Source: Betaproteobacteria bacterium (GTDB lineage Bacteria > Pseudomonadota > Gammaproteobacteria > Burkholderiales > Casimicrobiaceae). From it: a stretch of DNA of 64,000 nt. A program made the position numbers and the translations under genes. Position 1 is the first letter of the stretch; every line of letters begins with the position of its first letter. The stretch spans positions 93,136 to 157,135 of the forward strand of contig JAAFIS010000010.1 of the NCBI GenBank assembly GCA_013298695.1, given 5' to 3'. Positions 7,601 to 16,015 of the stretch are shown here, piece by piece. A model generated the notes under the pieces. The model was not told the DNA's origin and ran no database searches. It saw nothing but the letters and a program-made list of their open reading frames with translations.

Positions 7601-7616
7601 GTAATCGAACGATTAC
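7601..7616. promoter_or_regulatory. Operator-like palindrome before the toxin gene
   Basis: Perfect 7-bp arms GTAATCG and CGATTAC around AA, ending 9 bp upstream of the toxin ATG and overlapping a TACAAT -10-like hexamer on the minus strand. Position and symmetry fit autoregulation by the HigA-like antitoxin. It also overlaps the 3' end of vapC. Confidence 0.55.
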
Positions 7617-8035
7617 GTTCCGTGCCACGGATTGATGAGCGAGATTCCGGTTCCTTCAAAATCGCCTACGTCTCGCGTCACCAACGTCATCCGATGCACG
7701 AGTGCGGTTGCGGCGATAAAACCATCGCGGTAGGGGCGAATCGATTCGGCGTTGATCTCTGCGCATTTCTTCGCGATTGCCGCATCGACAACTAGCGTTC
7801 TTCCTGCGAACGCGGGAATGACGTGATCGTCTAACCATTTGCGCAGCAACGCGCCTTGTTTTTTGTCTTTGCGCTCCATGAGCAAGACGCCGAGTTCGAT
7901 TTCTTGCAATGTGATGACGGAGATGAAGAGATCACCCGCGTCCACCGTTTTCGACCACTTGGCGACGTTTTTGTCGGCCTTGCCCGCTTTGACTTTGCGC
8001 AATTCGGAGACGACGTTGGTATCGAGCAGATACAT
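7613..8035 (-). CDS. vapC: VapC/FitB-like PIN-domain toxin
   Basis: A 140-residue PIN-domain endoribonuclease. The metal-binding acidic residues are in place: Asp5 in LLDTNVVSE, Glu45 in ITLQEIELG, Asp104 in PYRDGFIAATA, and Asp122/Asp125 in TRDVGDF. Such toxins cleave tRNA or other RNA when not bound by the cognate antitoxin. The gene starts 7 bp after the Phd-like antitoxin gene, the normal operon order. All key residues are intact, unlike the neighbouring HigB-like toxins. Confidence 0.9.
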   Translation of the reverse strand: MYLLDTNVVSELRKVKAGKADKNVAKWSKTVDAGDLFISVITLQEIELGVLLMERKDKKQGALLRKWLDDHVIPAFAGRTLVVDAAIAKKCAEINAESIRPYRDGFIAATALVHRMTLVTRDVGDFEGTGISLINPWHGT

Positions 8036-8042
8036 CGTTGCG

Positions 8043-8297
8043 TTATTTCAATTTCGCGGCGACGGCTTTCTCGCGGCTCTTCGGAATGACAAAATCGATG
8101 TCGGCAACGCTTGGTGCAGCGAGTAAATCTGCGATGTTTTCGCGCTGCCCAGTGAGCCGTTTGTATTCATCAATGGAGAGCAGCACATGCGCAGGCCGAC
8201 CGCGATCTGTGATGATGACGGGGCCGTTAAGTGACGCCGTTTTCGCACGGCTTGCGTCTTGGTTGAATTCGCGGCTGGAGAGGGTGGTGACGCTCAT
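8043..8297 (-). CDS. Phd/YefM-family antitoxin
   Basis: An 84-residue antitoxin. The N-terminal MSVTTLSSREFNQDASRAK and GPVIITDRGRPAHVLLSIDE segments are typical of the Phd/YefM DNA-binding fold. The C-terminal part (AAPSVADIDFVIPKSREK) would wrap the toxin. A GGAGG ribosome-binding site lies a few bases before the ATG, and a palindromic operator lies 31 bp upstream. It should neutralise the PIN toxin and repress the operon. Confidence 0.9.
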   Translation of the reverse strand: MSVTTLSSREFNQDASRAKTASLNGPVIITDRGRPAHVLLSIDEYKRLTGQRENIADLLAAPSVADIDFVIPKSREKAVAAKLK

Positions 8298-8327
8298 TGT
8301 GCCTCCGTTTGATCGGTTCGAGTTTGC

Positions 8328-8349
8328 ATTGTAGCAACGTTACTACAAT
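8328..8349. promoter_or_regulatory. Operator palindrome upstream of the phd-vapC operon
   Basis: A 22-bp near-perfect palindrome: arms ATTGTAG and CTACAAT around CAACGTTA, with one mismatched pair. It lies 31 bp before the antitoxin start, where Phd/YefM-type proteins bind for autoregulation. Confidence 0.65.
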
Positions 8350-8397
8350 TACGCCTTTACGAAAGTAAAAGCCACGACAGCGCGCTCAAGCGCGCGC

Positions 8398-9909
8398 CTA
8401 CAAATTGGGCAACTCATCAATCACGTCGCTCGCCACAGCGCGTCTCACTCCTCGCGCTGCCATCGCATCCGCCGCTGCGCCGTGCAACGCCACACCGATC
8501 CTCGCAGCATCAATCGCCGAATAACCTTGCGCAAGCAGTGCGCCGATCATGCCGGCGAGCACGTCGCCGGTGCCTGCAGTAGCGAGGAGTGGATTGCCAG
8601 TGGCGTTGATCGACGTGGATTCGCCGTCGTCAATCACGGTGCCTGCGCCTTTGAGCACGGCGGTGCAGCGATAGCCTTTGGCGAGATCGCGTGCGGCGCG
8701 TAGGCGATCCGATTGAACGCTTGCCGTGCTTGCGCCCAAGAGTCGTGCGGCTTCGGCGGGATGCGGTGTGATGATCGTTGGCGCCTTTCGTTTTTGAACG
8801 AGTTTCGCAAGTTCAGCAGATTCAGCGATGAGGTTTAGCGCGTCGGCATCGATCACCATCGGCGCATCGCGTTTGAGTTGCGCGCTGAGCGTGCGTACGG
8901 CTTCGCCCGAAACGCCCATGCCGCAACCGATCACAAGCGCGCTGCATTCGTCTTTCGCAAGCTCGGCAGCGGATCGCATCATCACTTCGGGCATCTGCGG
9001 ATCGACTTGGGGAAACGGATGGGCGAGCCAGCCGACTTTTACTTTGCCTGCCCCCATTCGCATCGCTGCGCGGCTGGCTAGGAGGGCCGCGCCCAACATG
9101 CCGCTTGCGCCGCCGATGATGGCGAGCGTGCCGTTTGTACCTTTGTGGGCGTTGGCGTGCGGCGGTCGCAACAAAGCGCGTGCATCGTTCGCGTTAAACG
9201 AGTGAATTGAAGTTGGCACGACTGACGTGTCGAGCCCGAGCGACGCAAGGTGCAATTCGCCGGCGTGGTCGAGCGCAGCGCCGGTGAGCAAACCGGGTTT
9301 GTAGGCGATAAACGTCAGCGTGTGCGTCGCTTTGATTGCGACCTCACCCACGAGCGCGCCGGTGTCGGCTTCAATACCGCTCGGCACGTCGAGCGAAAGC
9401 ACGTTTGCACCGCGCAAACGCTGCGATTCCACCCATTGGCACCATTCGCTATCGCCCAATTGAATTGGGCGATGAAGGCCAATTCCAAATAAACCGTCAA
9501 TAATCCAATCAAGCTGATCGCCCAATTTATTTGGGTGATTCTCTAAAAAGCCAATGTCCAGTTCCTGGGCTCGGCGAAACACCCCCGCGGCGTCAGTCCC
9601 GTACTTCGCCGGGTCACCACGTAGCGCGATTTTCGGTGCATAACCCGCCGCTGCAAGCTCTGCGGCGCAAGCGAGCGCGTCGCCGCCGTTGTTGCCAGGT
9701 CCGGCGATCAACACGATCTTTGCGTCCGCCGTGGTGCGCTCGCGAAGGAATTCGAAGGCCGCCCGCCCCGCGCGGCGCATCATGTCAATGTCACGATGAT
9801 GGTTTTCAATCGCTCGTACTTGCGCGCTGGTGTACACGCGTGACGCCGCGCTCAAAGCAGCGGCGTCCGTTGCGTTTTTCACTATCGACCTAAAATTGCT
9901 CGGAGTCAT
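8398..9909 (-). CDS. nnr: Bifunctional NAD(P)H-hydrate epimerase / ADP-dependent dehydratase
   Basis: 503 residues in two domains. The N-terminal YjeF epimerase domain (about 25-225) has IAGPGNNGGDALACA (68-82), DGLFGIGLHRPI and LDVPSGIEADTG. The C-terminal ribokinase-like dehydratase domain has AHKGTNGTLAIIGGASGMLG, VIGCGMG, IITPHPAEAARLLG and the catalytic GTGDVLAGMIGALL. The enzyme repairs hydrated NADH/NADPH in the cytosol. The segment around DGLFGIGLHRPI is AT-rich and flanked by two copies of the dispersed palindrome, read in frame as NKLGDQ and QLGDSE. The gene is divergent from the CobW-type gene with 18 bp between start codons. Confidence 0.93.
   Translation of the reverse strand: MTPSNFRSIVKNATDAAALSAASRVYTSAQVRAIENHHRDIDMMRRAGRAAFEFLRERTTADAKIVLIAGPGNNGGDALACAAELAAAGYAPKIALRGDPAKYGTDAAGVFRRAQELDIGFLENHPNKLGDQLDWIIDGLFGIGLHRPIQLGDSEWCQWVESQRLRGANVLSLDVPSGIEADTGALVGEVAIKATHTLTFIAYKPGLLTGAALDHAGELHLASLGLDTSVVPTSIHSFNANDARALLRPPHANAHKGTNGTLAIIGGASGMLGAALLASRAAMRMGAGKVKVGWLAHPFPQVDPQMPEVMMRSAAELAKDECSALVIGCGMGVSGEAVRTLSAQLKRDAPMVIDADALNLIAESAELAKLVQKRKAPTIITPHPAEAARLLGASTASVQSDRLRAARDLAKGYRCTAVLKGAGTVIDDGESTSINATGNPLLATAGTGDVLAGMIGALLAQGYSAIDAARIGVALHGAAADAMAARGVRRAVASDVIDELPNL
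9451..9539. repeat. Paired-palindrome element, copy 2 (inside nnr)
   Basis: The best-formed copy. 9451-9473 is a perfect palindrome with 11-bp arms (ATCGCCCAATT, centre G, then its complement). Its partner is 9517-9539; centres 9462 and 9528 are 66 bp apart. The sequence in between encodes the conserved DGLFGIGL motif of nnr, so the spacer here is host sequence. Confidence 0.85.
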
Positions 9910-9927
9910 TCACGAAAGATACCGCAG

Positions 9928-11022
9928 ATGTCGACCAAAGCCGAAGCCGCGAAAAAAGCCGCAGAAAAAGAAGCGCAATCCTGGGGCCCTGAGCCAACCG
10001 ATGCGCCCGTGCCCGTGACCATCCTCACTGGCTTTCTGGGCGCCGGAAAGACGACGCTGCTCAATCGTATCCTCAAAGAAAATCACGGCGAAAAAATCGC
10101 AGTGATCGAAAACGAATTCGGCGAAGAGGGCGTTGATAACGCGATTCTGGCGGATACGAAAGAGCAAATCGTTGAGATGAACAATGGTTGCATTTGCTGC
10201 ACGGTGCGCGGCGATTTGATTCGCATTTTGAACAGTCTCTACAAGCGCCGCACCAAAGGCGAACTCAAGTTCGAACGCGTGGTGATCGAAACGACCGGCA
10301 TGGCTGATCCTGCGCCAGTGGCGCAAACCTTCTTCGCGGATGAAAAAGTCAACGAGCGTTATTTGCTTGACGCTGTGATCACCGTGGTTGATGCTAAACA
10401 CGGCTTGAAGCAGCTCGAAGAATTCACCGAAGCGCAGCAACAAGCCGCATTCGCAGATCGTTTGCTCGTCTCAAAAACTGACTTGGTAACCGACGAAGAA
10501 TCGCAAAAACTCATGGAGCGCTTGCGCAAATTCAATGTGCGCGCGCCGATCACCAAAGTGCATTTCGGCGAAACGCCGATTAAAGAATTGCTCGACATTC
10601 GCGGCTTCAATCTGAACGCGATTCTGGAAATTCAACCCGATTTCCTAACCAACGACGAACATGAGCATCACGAAGAAGTCGCGAGTTTCTACATTCGCAC
10701 CGAACGCGCGCTCGACGTGCGTAAAGTGGATCGCTACATCAGCTCGCTCATCAATTTGTACGGCGAGCAAATGCTTCGCTACAAAGGTATTTTGAACATC
10801 AAAGGCGAGCCTCGCCGCGTCGTTTTCCAAGGCGTACACATGATGGCGGGCTTCGATTTCGCGAGTGAATGGGCTGAAGATCAGAAGCGCGAAAGCACGG
10901 TGGTGTTCATCGGCCGCAAGCTGCCGGAAGCGCTGTTCCGTGAGCTGTTTGAGGATTGTTACGCTACTGAATCAACGCCGGACGACGTAAAAGCCTATGC
11001 GGCAGGAAGCGCAGCGGAGTAA
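9928..11022 (+). CDS. CobW/COG0523-family GTPase, putative metal chaperone
   Basis: A 364-residue G3E GTPase. Walker A is TGFLGAGKTTLLN (34-46), the zinc-binding motif is GCICCTVRGDL (near 90), and IETTGMADPAPV and VSKTDL follow as GTPase motifs. The C-terminal CobW domain begins around ASFYIRTERALD. COG0523 proteins deliver metals, usually zinc, to client proteins at the cost of GTP; the client is unknown here. The N-terminus is Lys/Ala-rich (KAEAAKKAAEKEA). It starts 18 bp from the divergent nnr gene. No Zur-type operator was recognised. Confidence 0.9.
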   Translation: MSTKAEAAKKAAEKEAQSWGPEPTDAPVPVTILTGFLGAGKTTLLNRILKENHGEKIAVIENEFGEEGVDNAILADTKEQIVEMNNGCICCTVRGDLIRILNSLYKRRTKGELKFERVVIETTGMADPAPVAQTFFADEKVNERYLLDAVITVVDAKHGLKQLEEFTEAQQQAAFADRLLVSKTDLVTDEESQKLMERLRKFNVRAPITKVHFGETPIKELLDIRGFNLNAILEIQPDFLTNDEHEHHEEVASFYIRTERALDVRKVDRYISSLINLYGEQMLRYKGILNIKGEPRRVVFQGVHMMAGFDFASEWAEDQKRESTVVFIGRKLPEALFRELFEDCYATESTPDDVKAYAAGSAAE

Positions 11023-11125
11023 GTCGTACTTTTCATGACAGTTACGTCTTTTCCTAGGTAGCGCTCATGCGTGACCGGCAGCGACGCAAAGTGAGCACGT
11101 GCCGAATCGAGGGGAGAGAATATCC

Positions 11126-12538
11126 ATGGAACTGGTTAGCGCGGGCGGAACCTCTGCGCTCGGTCTTTCGCGAAATGTGCTGTGCGCATGTGGAAGCGGT
11201 CGTCGTTATAAACACTGCTGCGGAGCGTTGCCCGCGAAGCCTGCCACTTCGGCTACCGAACGTGCAGCCGACATTGATGCGCGCCGCGTGGCTGACGCGA
11301 AAAACAGAGCGCTTGCCGCACATCGTGCGCACGACTTAAGCACCGCAATTGCTGGCTACAGCGAGGCAGTGGCGGTAGCAAAAGATGATTTCGACGCGCT
11401 GCACATGCGCGCCGTCGCGCTCTATCAAATGGGCTGTGCCGAAGAGGCGCTGGCCGCCTTTTTCGATCTGTTGCGACGTGGACATGTGCTCAATGCCGCC
11501 GCGTGGCACAACTTTGGGCTTGCCGTTGCGGCGGCGGTGCCGTGGGCGGATGATCCGCAGCTGATCTCACTGCAGGCGCGCTATCGCACGCTAGTTCCGC
11601 TGCCGCCGAAGGCCTCAGATTGTGACGCTAAAGTCTCCGTTGTGATTGCGAGCTATAACCACGCCAAATTCGTTTCCGAGGCCATCGCGTCTGTTGCCCG
11701 GCAATCGCGACTGCCGGATGAGCTGGTAATCATCGACGATGGCTCCACAGACGGCAGCGTCGAGATCATCCAGCGCGCGATTGCGGATTTTCCGTGTCGA
11801 GTCGTGTTTCGATCACGAGAAAATCGAGGCGCGGCGACAACATTTAACGAGGCAATTGAAGCGGCAACGGGAGAATTGATCTTCCCGCTGAATTCGGATG
11901 ACTACTTCGCGCACGACCGAATCGATACCGTTGTGGCTCATCTCAGAGAACGCCAGTTCGATTGGGGCTACGGTGGTTTAATCTATATTCTGGCTAATGG
12001 CGAATCAGCCACTGACGCCCAGAATACTAGGGCCGTCACGCTTAGAGCCGTTGAGAATTCTGTGCACATGGCGCCGACGACAGGGCTCGCGTTTCTGTGC
12101 GCGAACCCAGCGATTTCCACGGGTAACTTGTTCTTTCGTAGATCGCTATGGCAACGCGTTGGCGGATTTTTTGATTGGCGCTATCACCACGACTGGCACT
12201 TCGCCCTGCAAGCCTCGAAGTTCGCCGAGCCTGTTCGAATTCCTGGCGCACGCTACGCCTACCGTATCCATGAATCAAACACGATCAGTGAGCAAAACGA
12301 TCGCGTGCAACGCGAATGCAGCACAATGATGGCGCGCGCGTTAGCTGAACTCGCATCGTTTGTCCCACACGACGACGAAAACGCGTTTGCGCCTTGCGCT
12401 CACGTTTGGCGGCGCGCTTTTTTTGGTGCGGTTGGGGGCGTTGGCTTCATGGAGCAATTGCCGCGCGAAGCTTTGCTTGCGTTTGCGGATTCGATGACGT
12501 CGCCCGCTCACGCTACGAGATTGATGGATCGGCGATGA
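11126..12538 (+). CDS. Glycosyltransferase family 2 with N-terminal SEC-C zinc motif and TPR
   Basis: About 470 residues with three parts. Residues 20-32 (CACGSGRRYKHCC) form a SEC-C metal-binding motif of the type found at the SecA C-terminus. A TPR-like helical stretch (about 45-145) follows. Then comes a GT-A glycosyltransferase: VSVVIASYNHAKFV, LVIIDDGSTDGS and the PLNSDDYF nucleotide-sugar site, with HHDWHFALQA late in the domain. An in-frame ATG at 11099 exists, but the ATG at 11126 is preferred because it begins just before the SEC-C motif. The next gene, another GT2, overlaps it as ATGA, so the pair is probably translated together. Donor and acceptor sugars are unknown. Confidence 0.85.
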   Translation: MELVSAGGTSALGLSRNVLCACGSGRRYKHCCGALPAKPATSATERAADIDARRVADAKNRALAAHRAHDLSTAIAGYSEAVAVAKDDFDALHMRAVALYQMGCAEEALAAFFDLLRRGHVLNAAAWHNFGLAVAAAVPWADDPQLISLQARYRTLVPLPPKASDCDAKVSVVIASYNHAKFVSEAIASVARQSRLPDELVIIDDGSTDGSVEIIQRAIADFPCRVVFRSRENRGAATTFNEAIEAATGELIFPLNSDDYFAHDRIDTVVAHLRERQFDWGYGGLIYILANGESATDAQNTRAVTLRAVENSVHMAPTTGLAFLCANPAISTGNLFFRRSLWQRVGGFFDWRYHHDWHFALQASKFAEPVRIPGARYAYRIHESNTISEQNDRVQRECSTMMARALAELASFVPHDDENAFAPCAHVWRRAFFGAVGGVGFMEQLPREALLAFADSMTSPAHATRLMDRR

Positions 12539-13464
12539 GAATTTCGGTAATCGTTTTTTGCGATCCGCTTCACGACAACGAAGGCGAAGAGCTGGTCAGT
12601 GCCTACAGTAATCAGACGCTCAAGTTTGATCAGTTTGAAGTTTTTATCGTTGACAACTGCGACCGCGTGGCAATCCGAAATGCTGTTGCGCGCTATAACG
12701 AAGCGCTTCCCGCGCTAAATCTGCGCTACGTTGCAACCGATGCGGTAGGGCGAGCCGCAACCCTAAACTATGGCCTGACTTTGGCGCATTCACCGTTGAT
12801 CGCAATCATGGCCGATGATGCGGTCCCAACGTCAACCGCGCTCGATAGTTTCGTGCGATTTCACGAATCGAATCCGCATCCGCTCGCCGTAGCGATCGGC
12901 CCCACACTGTTTCGCGAACCGCTTCGGCGCGATCCGTTTCGCCGCTGGCTCGAAGATTCCGGCACCCAGTTTGGCGTGCCGATGCGAACTACGTTTTCCA
13001 CGTGGCCGCAACAGTTTTTCTTCACCGGCAACTGCGCGATGAAGCGCGAAGTTTTTGAGCATGTCGGGTTGTTCAACGAAGCGTTTCCCTGGATCACTTG
13101 GGACGATTTTGAGTTCGGAACGCGGCTGGTGAAGGCCGGTGGCTACAGTCAACTCGTGAGCGGCGCGCTTGCGTGGCACGAACACCACGTCACGGTTGCT
13201 GAGCGTTCAGGTGCGCTCAGAAAAGGCGGACATGCTGCCTTTATCCACGAGAAAATTGGGGCACTCACCAAACCGTGGACGCCGATGCTCGATCGCGCTG
13301 ATCGCTTGCGCCATCGCGAAATCCCCGTCGACGATGCTTCACTCCCGCTTTGGGAGCGAGTTCCAGGCTTTGAACAACGGTTTGATCGCGAATTTCTTTT
13401 AGGCTACGAAGCCGAAGCGCGCGGCGATCGGTCAGATTTGGTGGGGCTGAGTGCTTCGACTTGA
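12535..13464 (+). CDS. Glycosyltransferase family 2
   Basis: A 309-residue GT-A fold enzyme beginning MRISVIVFCDPLHDNEGEEL. The nucleotide-sugar/metal site is IAIMADDAVP, and the acceptor-side motif WITWDDFEFGTRLVKAGG is the family's ED-like segment. The ATG at 12535 overlaps the TGA of the preceding glycosyltransferase. A longer frame from 12394 would lie wholly inside that gene and is rejected. The two enzymes probably modify the same glycan; nothing nearby names it. Confidence 0.85.
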   Translation: MRISVIVFCDPLHDNEGEELVSAYSNQTLKFDQFEVFIVDNCDRVAIRNAVARYNEALPALNLRYVATDAVGRAATLNYGLTLAHSPLIAIMADDAVPTSTALDSFVRFHESNPHPLAVAIGPTLFREPLRRDPFRRWLEDSGTQFGVPMRTTFSTWPQQFFFTGNCAMKREVFEHVGLFNEAFPWITWDDFEFGTRLVKAGGYSQLVSGALAWHEHHVTVAERSGALRKGGHAAFIHEKIGALTKPWTPMLDRADRLRHREIPVDDASLPLWERVPGFEQRFDREFLLGYEAEARGDRSDLVGLSAST

Positions 13465-13519
13465 CGAAGTGCTTTGCGAGCCGTTCAAAAGGCTTCGTGC
13501 AAAGCTCACGTTTGAAACT

Positions 13520-14068
13520 TTAACGTCGGCTCGCGCGGTACGCATCAAAAATCCGTTGCGCGACTTCTTCCGGTGTGATGTTTGACGTGTCAACGACGAG
13601 ATCGTAATTGTTGTGATTGCGCAATTCGACGCCGTAGAGTGAACCGAATCGTTCTTGCTCTAATTTTTGTCGCGAAAGATTGTTTTCTAGCGCAGCCTCG
13701 AGCGAGGAGTGCTTTTCTTCTGCACGCCCAGCATTGAATACTCTCGCCGCAGCGATGTGGGGCGAGACGCTTAAAAACACTTTAAACGCTTCTGGAATGA
13801 AATGCCAGGCAAGCCTTGAATCCATGATGAAGCGATCACGCGTGTTGCCCAGTTCAATCGTGCGCTGATCGATTTGGTCGTCGACCGCGCGATCTTTCGC
13901 GGAACGTTGATTGAGTTCAAGCGTGGTGATGCCCAGACTCGTGGCAATGCTGCGTTGAATGCTGCCGGTGGAGAGCAATTCGAAGCCTGTCAGAGCTGCG
14001 AGCAACTTGCCGGTCGCCGATTTCCCGCTGCCGATGTCCCCAGAGAGTGTGATGATCGCTTTTTTCAT
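13520..14068 (-). CDS. Cytidylate kinase-like P-loop nucleotide kinase
   Basis: A 182-residue kinase starting MKKAIITLSGDIGSGKSATG; the Walker A motif is GDIGSGKS (9-16). GFELLSTGSIQRSIA resembles the nucleoside-binding segment of cytidylate kinases, and FIMDSRLAWHFIPEAFKVFL is typical of the small archaeal-type Cmk_2 group. It differs from the canonical cmk at 17.8 kb, so the genome has two Cmk-like proteins in this window. Its substrate is uncertain. It converges with the glycosyltransferase pair. Confidence 0.75.
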   Translation of the reverse strand: MKKAIITLSGDIGSGKSATGKLLAALTGFELLSTGSIQRSIATSLGITTLELNQRSAKDRAVDDQIDQRTIELGNTRDRFIMDSRLAWHFIPEAFKVFLSVSPHIAAARVFNAGRAEEKHSSLEAALENNLSRQKLEQERFGSLYGVELRNHNNYDLVVDTSNITPEEVAQRIFDAYRASRR

Positions 14069-14171
14069 TAGCCCGCTATTTTGGCGTATTGATGCGCCAC
14101 GTAGGATGTCCTAAGGTTTGTAGGCGACGGCTTGACGTCGCTTTCGCGGACTCACCGCAGGTGCGACCTAA

Positions 14172-14252
14172 GCGCGGTTGATCCCCGAGTTCGCGGGGAC
14201 GCGCCTACAAGCAGTGCGCGGTTGTCCCCGAGTTCGCGCAAACGCGCCTACA
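14172..14252. repeat. Tandem pair of hairpin-forming repeats
   Basis: Two units, 14172-14209 and 14216-14252, share GCGCGGTTG, TCCCCGAGTTCGCG and CGCGCCTACA. In unit 1 TCCCCG pairs with CGGGGA; in unit 2 the right arm has decayed. They fill most of the 189-bp gap between the kinase gene and paaK. Confidence 0.75.
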
Positions 14253-14257
14253 CGTCG

Positions 14258-15565
14258 CTACTTTGAGCGTTTGTCAACCACCCGTTTCGCCTTGCCCAAA
14301 CTCCGCTCAATCCCGCCGGGTGCAACGAGTTCGATTTTCGCGGTAACGCCGATCAGTTCTTTCATGCGGTGCGCGAGTGTGTCTGCAGCGCGACTTCTAG
14401 ACTCTGCACCAACGCCTGCGTGCTCAGGGGCGACTTCAACGCGCACGGTGAGCTCGTCCAAATGTAGCGGACGGGTGATTTCGCAGAGGTAGTGCGGGGC
14501 GAGTTCGGGTTGCTTGAGGATCAGCTCTTCAATTTGCGTCGGGAACACGTTTACGCCGCGAATAATCATCATGTCGTCGCTGCGGCCAGTGATTTTTGCC
14601 ATACGGCGCATGCTGCGTGAGGTCGGCGGCAAGAGGCGGGTGAGATCGCGGGTTCGGTAGCGAATCACCGGCATCGCTTCTTTGGAAAGGCTCGTGAATA
14701 CAAGTTCGCCTTCGCTGCCGTCGGGCAATACATCGCCCGTGTCTGGATCGACGATTTCGGGGTAGAAATGGTCTTCCCAAATCACAGGGCCATCTTTGCT
14801 TTCGATGCATTCATTGGCAACGCCCGGACCCATGACTTCAGACAAACCATAAATATCGACGGCATCAATGCCCATGCGCTTTTCGATGTCGAGTCGCATC
14901 GCGTGCGTCCACGGCTCTGCGCCGAAGATGCCGATCTTGAGCGAACTTGCGGCGGGATCGAGCCCTTGCTTGGCAAATTCTTCGGCGAGCGCGAGGCAAT
15001 AGGTCGGCGTGACCATGATGATATCGGGCTTGAAATCGGTGATGAGCTGAATTTGTTTTTCGCTTTGACCGCCGCTCATTGGAATCACGGTACAACCCAG
15101 TCGCTCCACGCCGTAATGCGCACCGAGCCCGCCCGTGAACAGACCGTAACCGTAGGCAACGTGAACGATATCGCCCGGCTCACCACCGGACGCGCGAATG
15201 CTGCGCGCCATCAAATCCGCCCAGGTATCGATATCGTTTTTGGTGTAGCCCACGACGGTGGGTTTTCCGGTCGTGCCGCTGGAGGCGTGAATACGCGTGA
15301 TCTGTTGACGCGGCACCGCGAACATGCCGAACGGATAGTTTGCGCGTAAATCGTGTTTCGTCGTGAACGGAAATTTCGCTAGATCTGCAAGCGTTTTTAG
15401 ATCACTCGGATGCACGCCGTTTGCATCAAACGCCGCTTTGTAATGCGCTACGTTTGCATAGGCGTGCGCGAGGCTCCACTGCATGCGGTTCAATTGCAGC
15501 GCGGAGATTTCATCGCGAGACGCGCGCTCGATGGCGTGGAGCGGGGCGGGGGTCTTTGTAGGCAT
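14258..15565 (-). CDS. paaK: Phenylacetate-CoA ligase
   Basis: A 435-residue acyl-adenylate-forming enzyme. The AMP-binding signature is SSGTTGKPTVVGYT (95-108); DIYGLSEVMGPGVANEC and VFTSLSKEAMPVIRYRTRDL are PaaK-specific segments, and MMIIRGVNVFPTQIEEL is the C-terminal hinge. It activates phenylacetate to phenylacetyl-CoA with ATP, the first step of the aerobic hybrid pathway. It lies 2 bp after the PaaI gene and shares an operon with paaI and paaH. The ring-epoxidase genes (paaABCDE), paaZ, paaG and paaJ are not in this window. Confidence 0.94.
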   Translation of the reverse strand: MPTKTPAPLHAIERASRDEISALQLNRMQWSLAHAYANVAHYKAAFDANGVHPSDLKTLADLAKFPFTTKHDLRANYPFGMFAVPRQQITRIHASSGTTGKPTVVGYTKNDIDTWADLMARSIRASGGEPGDIVHVAYGYGLFTGGLGAHYGVERLGCTVIPMSGGQSEKQIQLITDFKPDIIMVTPTYCLALAEEFAKQGLDPAASSLKIGIFGAEPWTHAMRLDIEKRMGIDAVDIYGLSEVMGPGVANECIESKDGPVIWEDHFYPEIVDPDTGDVLPDGSEGELVFTSLSKEAMPVIRYRTRDLTRLLPPTSRSMRRMAKITGRSDDMMIIRGVNVFPTQIEELILKQPELAPHYLCEITRPLHLDELTVRVEVAPEHAGVGAESRSRAADTLAHRMKELIGVTAKIELVAPGGIERSLGKAKRVVDKRSK

Positions 15566-15567
15566 CG

Positions 15568-16002
15568 TTACTTCTGAATCACTTCACCTTGAATTCGAAC
15601 GCTCTTGCCGCGAAATAGCGCGATCACATCACCATTTTGATTCGTAAGTTTCACATCGTACACGCCGCTGCGACCGCGCAACGATTGCTCCACGCAGATC
15701 GCAACCAGCGTGTCACCGAGCTTCGCGGGGGCAAGCAATTCAATGGAAAATCCGCTCGCGACGGTGGTTGCGTTGTAGCTGTTACACGCATACGCGAACG
15801 CCGTGTCACAAAGCAGCGCCATGTAGCCGCCGTGACAAATATCGTGACCGTTCACCATGTCATTGCGAACCACCATCGAGACGCTCGCCGAGCCCCGGCC
15901 GACCTGCTGGAGCTTTATTTCGAGCGCATGCGCGACGTGATCGCGTGCGTACATTGCGTCGGCGACGGATTGCGGCGACGGGGATGTTTCGTGGTTTATC
16001 AC
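15568..16002 (-). CDS. paaI: Hydroxyphenylacetyl-CoA thioesterase PaaI
   Basis: About 144 residues, a hotdog-fold thioesterase. The active-site region is NGHDICHGGYMALLCDTAFA, with the conserved Asn and the HGG motif; LAPAKLGDTLVA and GRSGVYDVKLTN complete the fold. PaaI rescues dead-end CoA esters in the phenylacetate pathway. The longest frame begins inside paaH; the GTG at 16002, 14 bases after the paaH stop, gives the family length and is preferred. It sits between paaH and paaK in the same operon. Confidence 0.9.
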   Translation of the reverse strand: MINHETSPSPQSVADAMYARDHVAHALEIKLQQVGRGSASVSMVVRNDMVNGHDICHGGYMALLCDTAFAYACNSYNATTVASGFSIELLAPAKLGDTLVAICVEQSLRGRSGVYDVKLTNQNGDVIALFRGKSVRIQGEVIQK

Positions 16003-16015
16003 TGCTGATTTGCCC

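Noticed and set aside
12394..12534. Longer start for the second glycosyltransferase
   Set aside because: The extension lies entirely inside the preceding gene; the ATGA overlap at 12535 is the better start.
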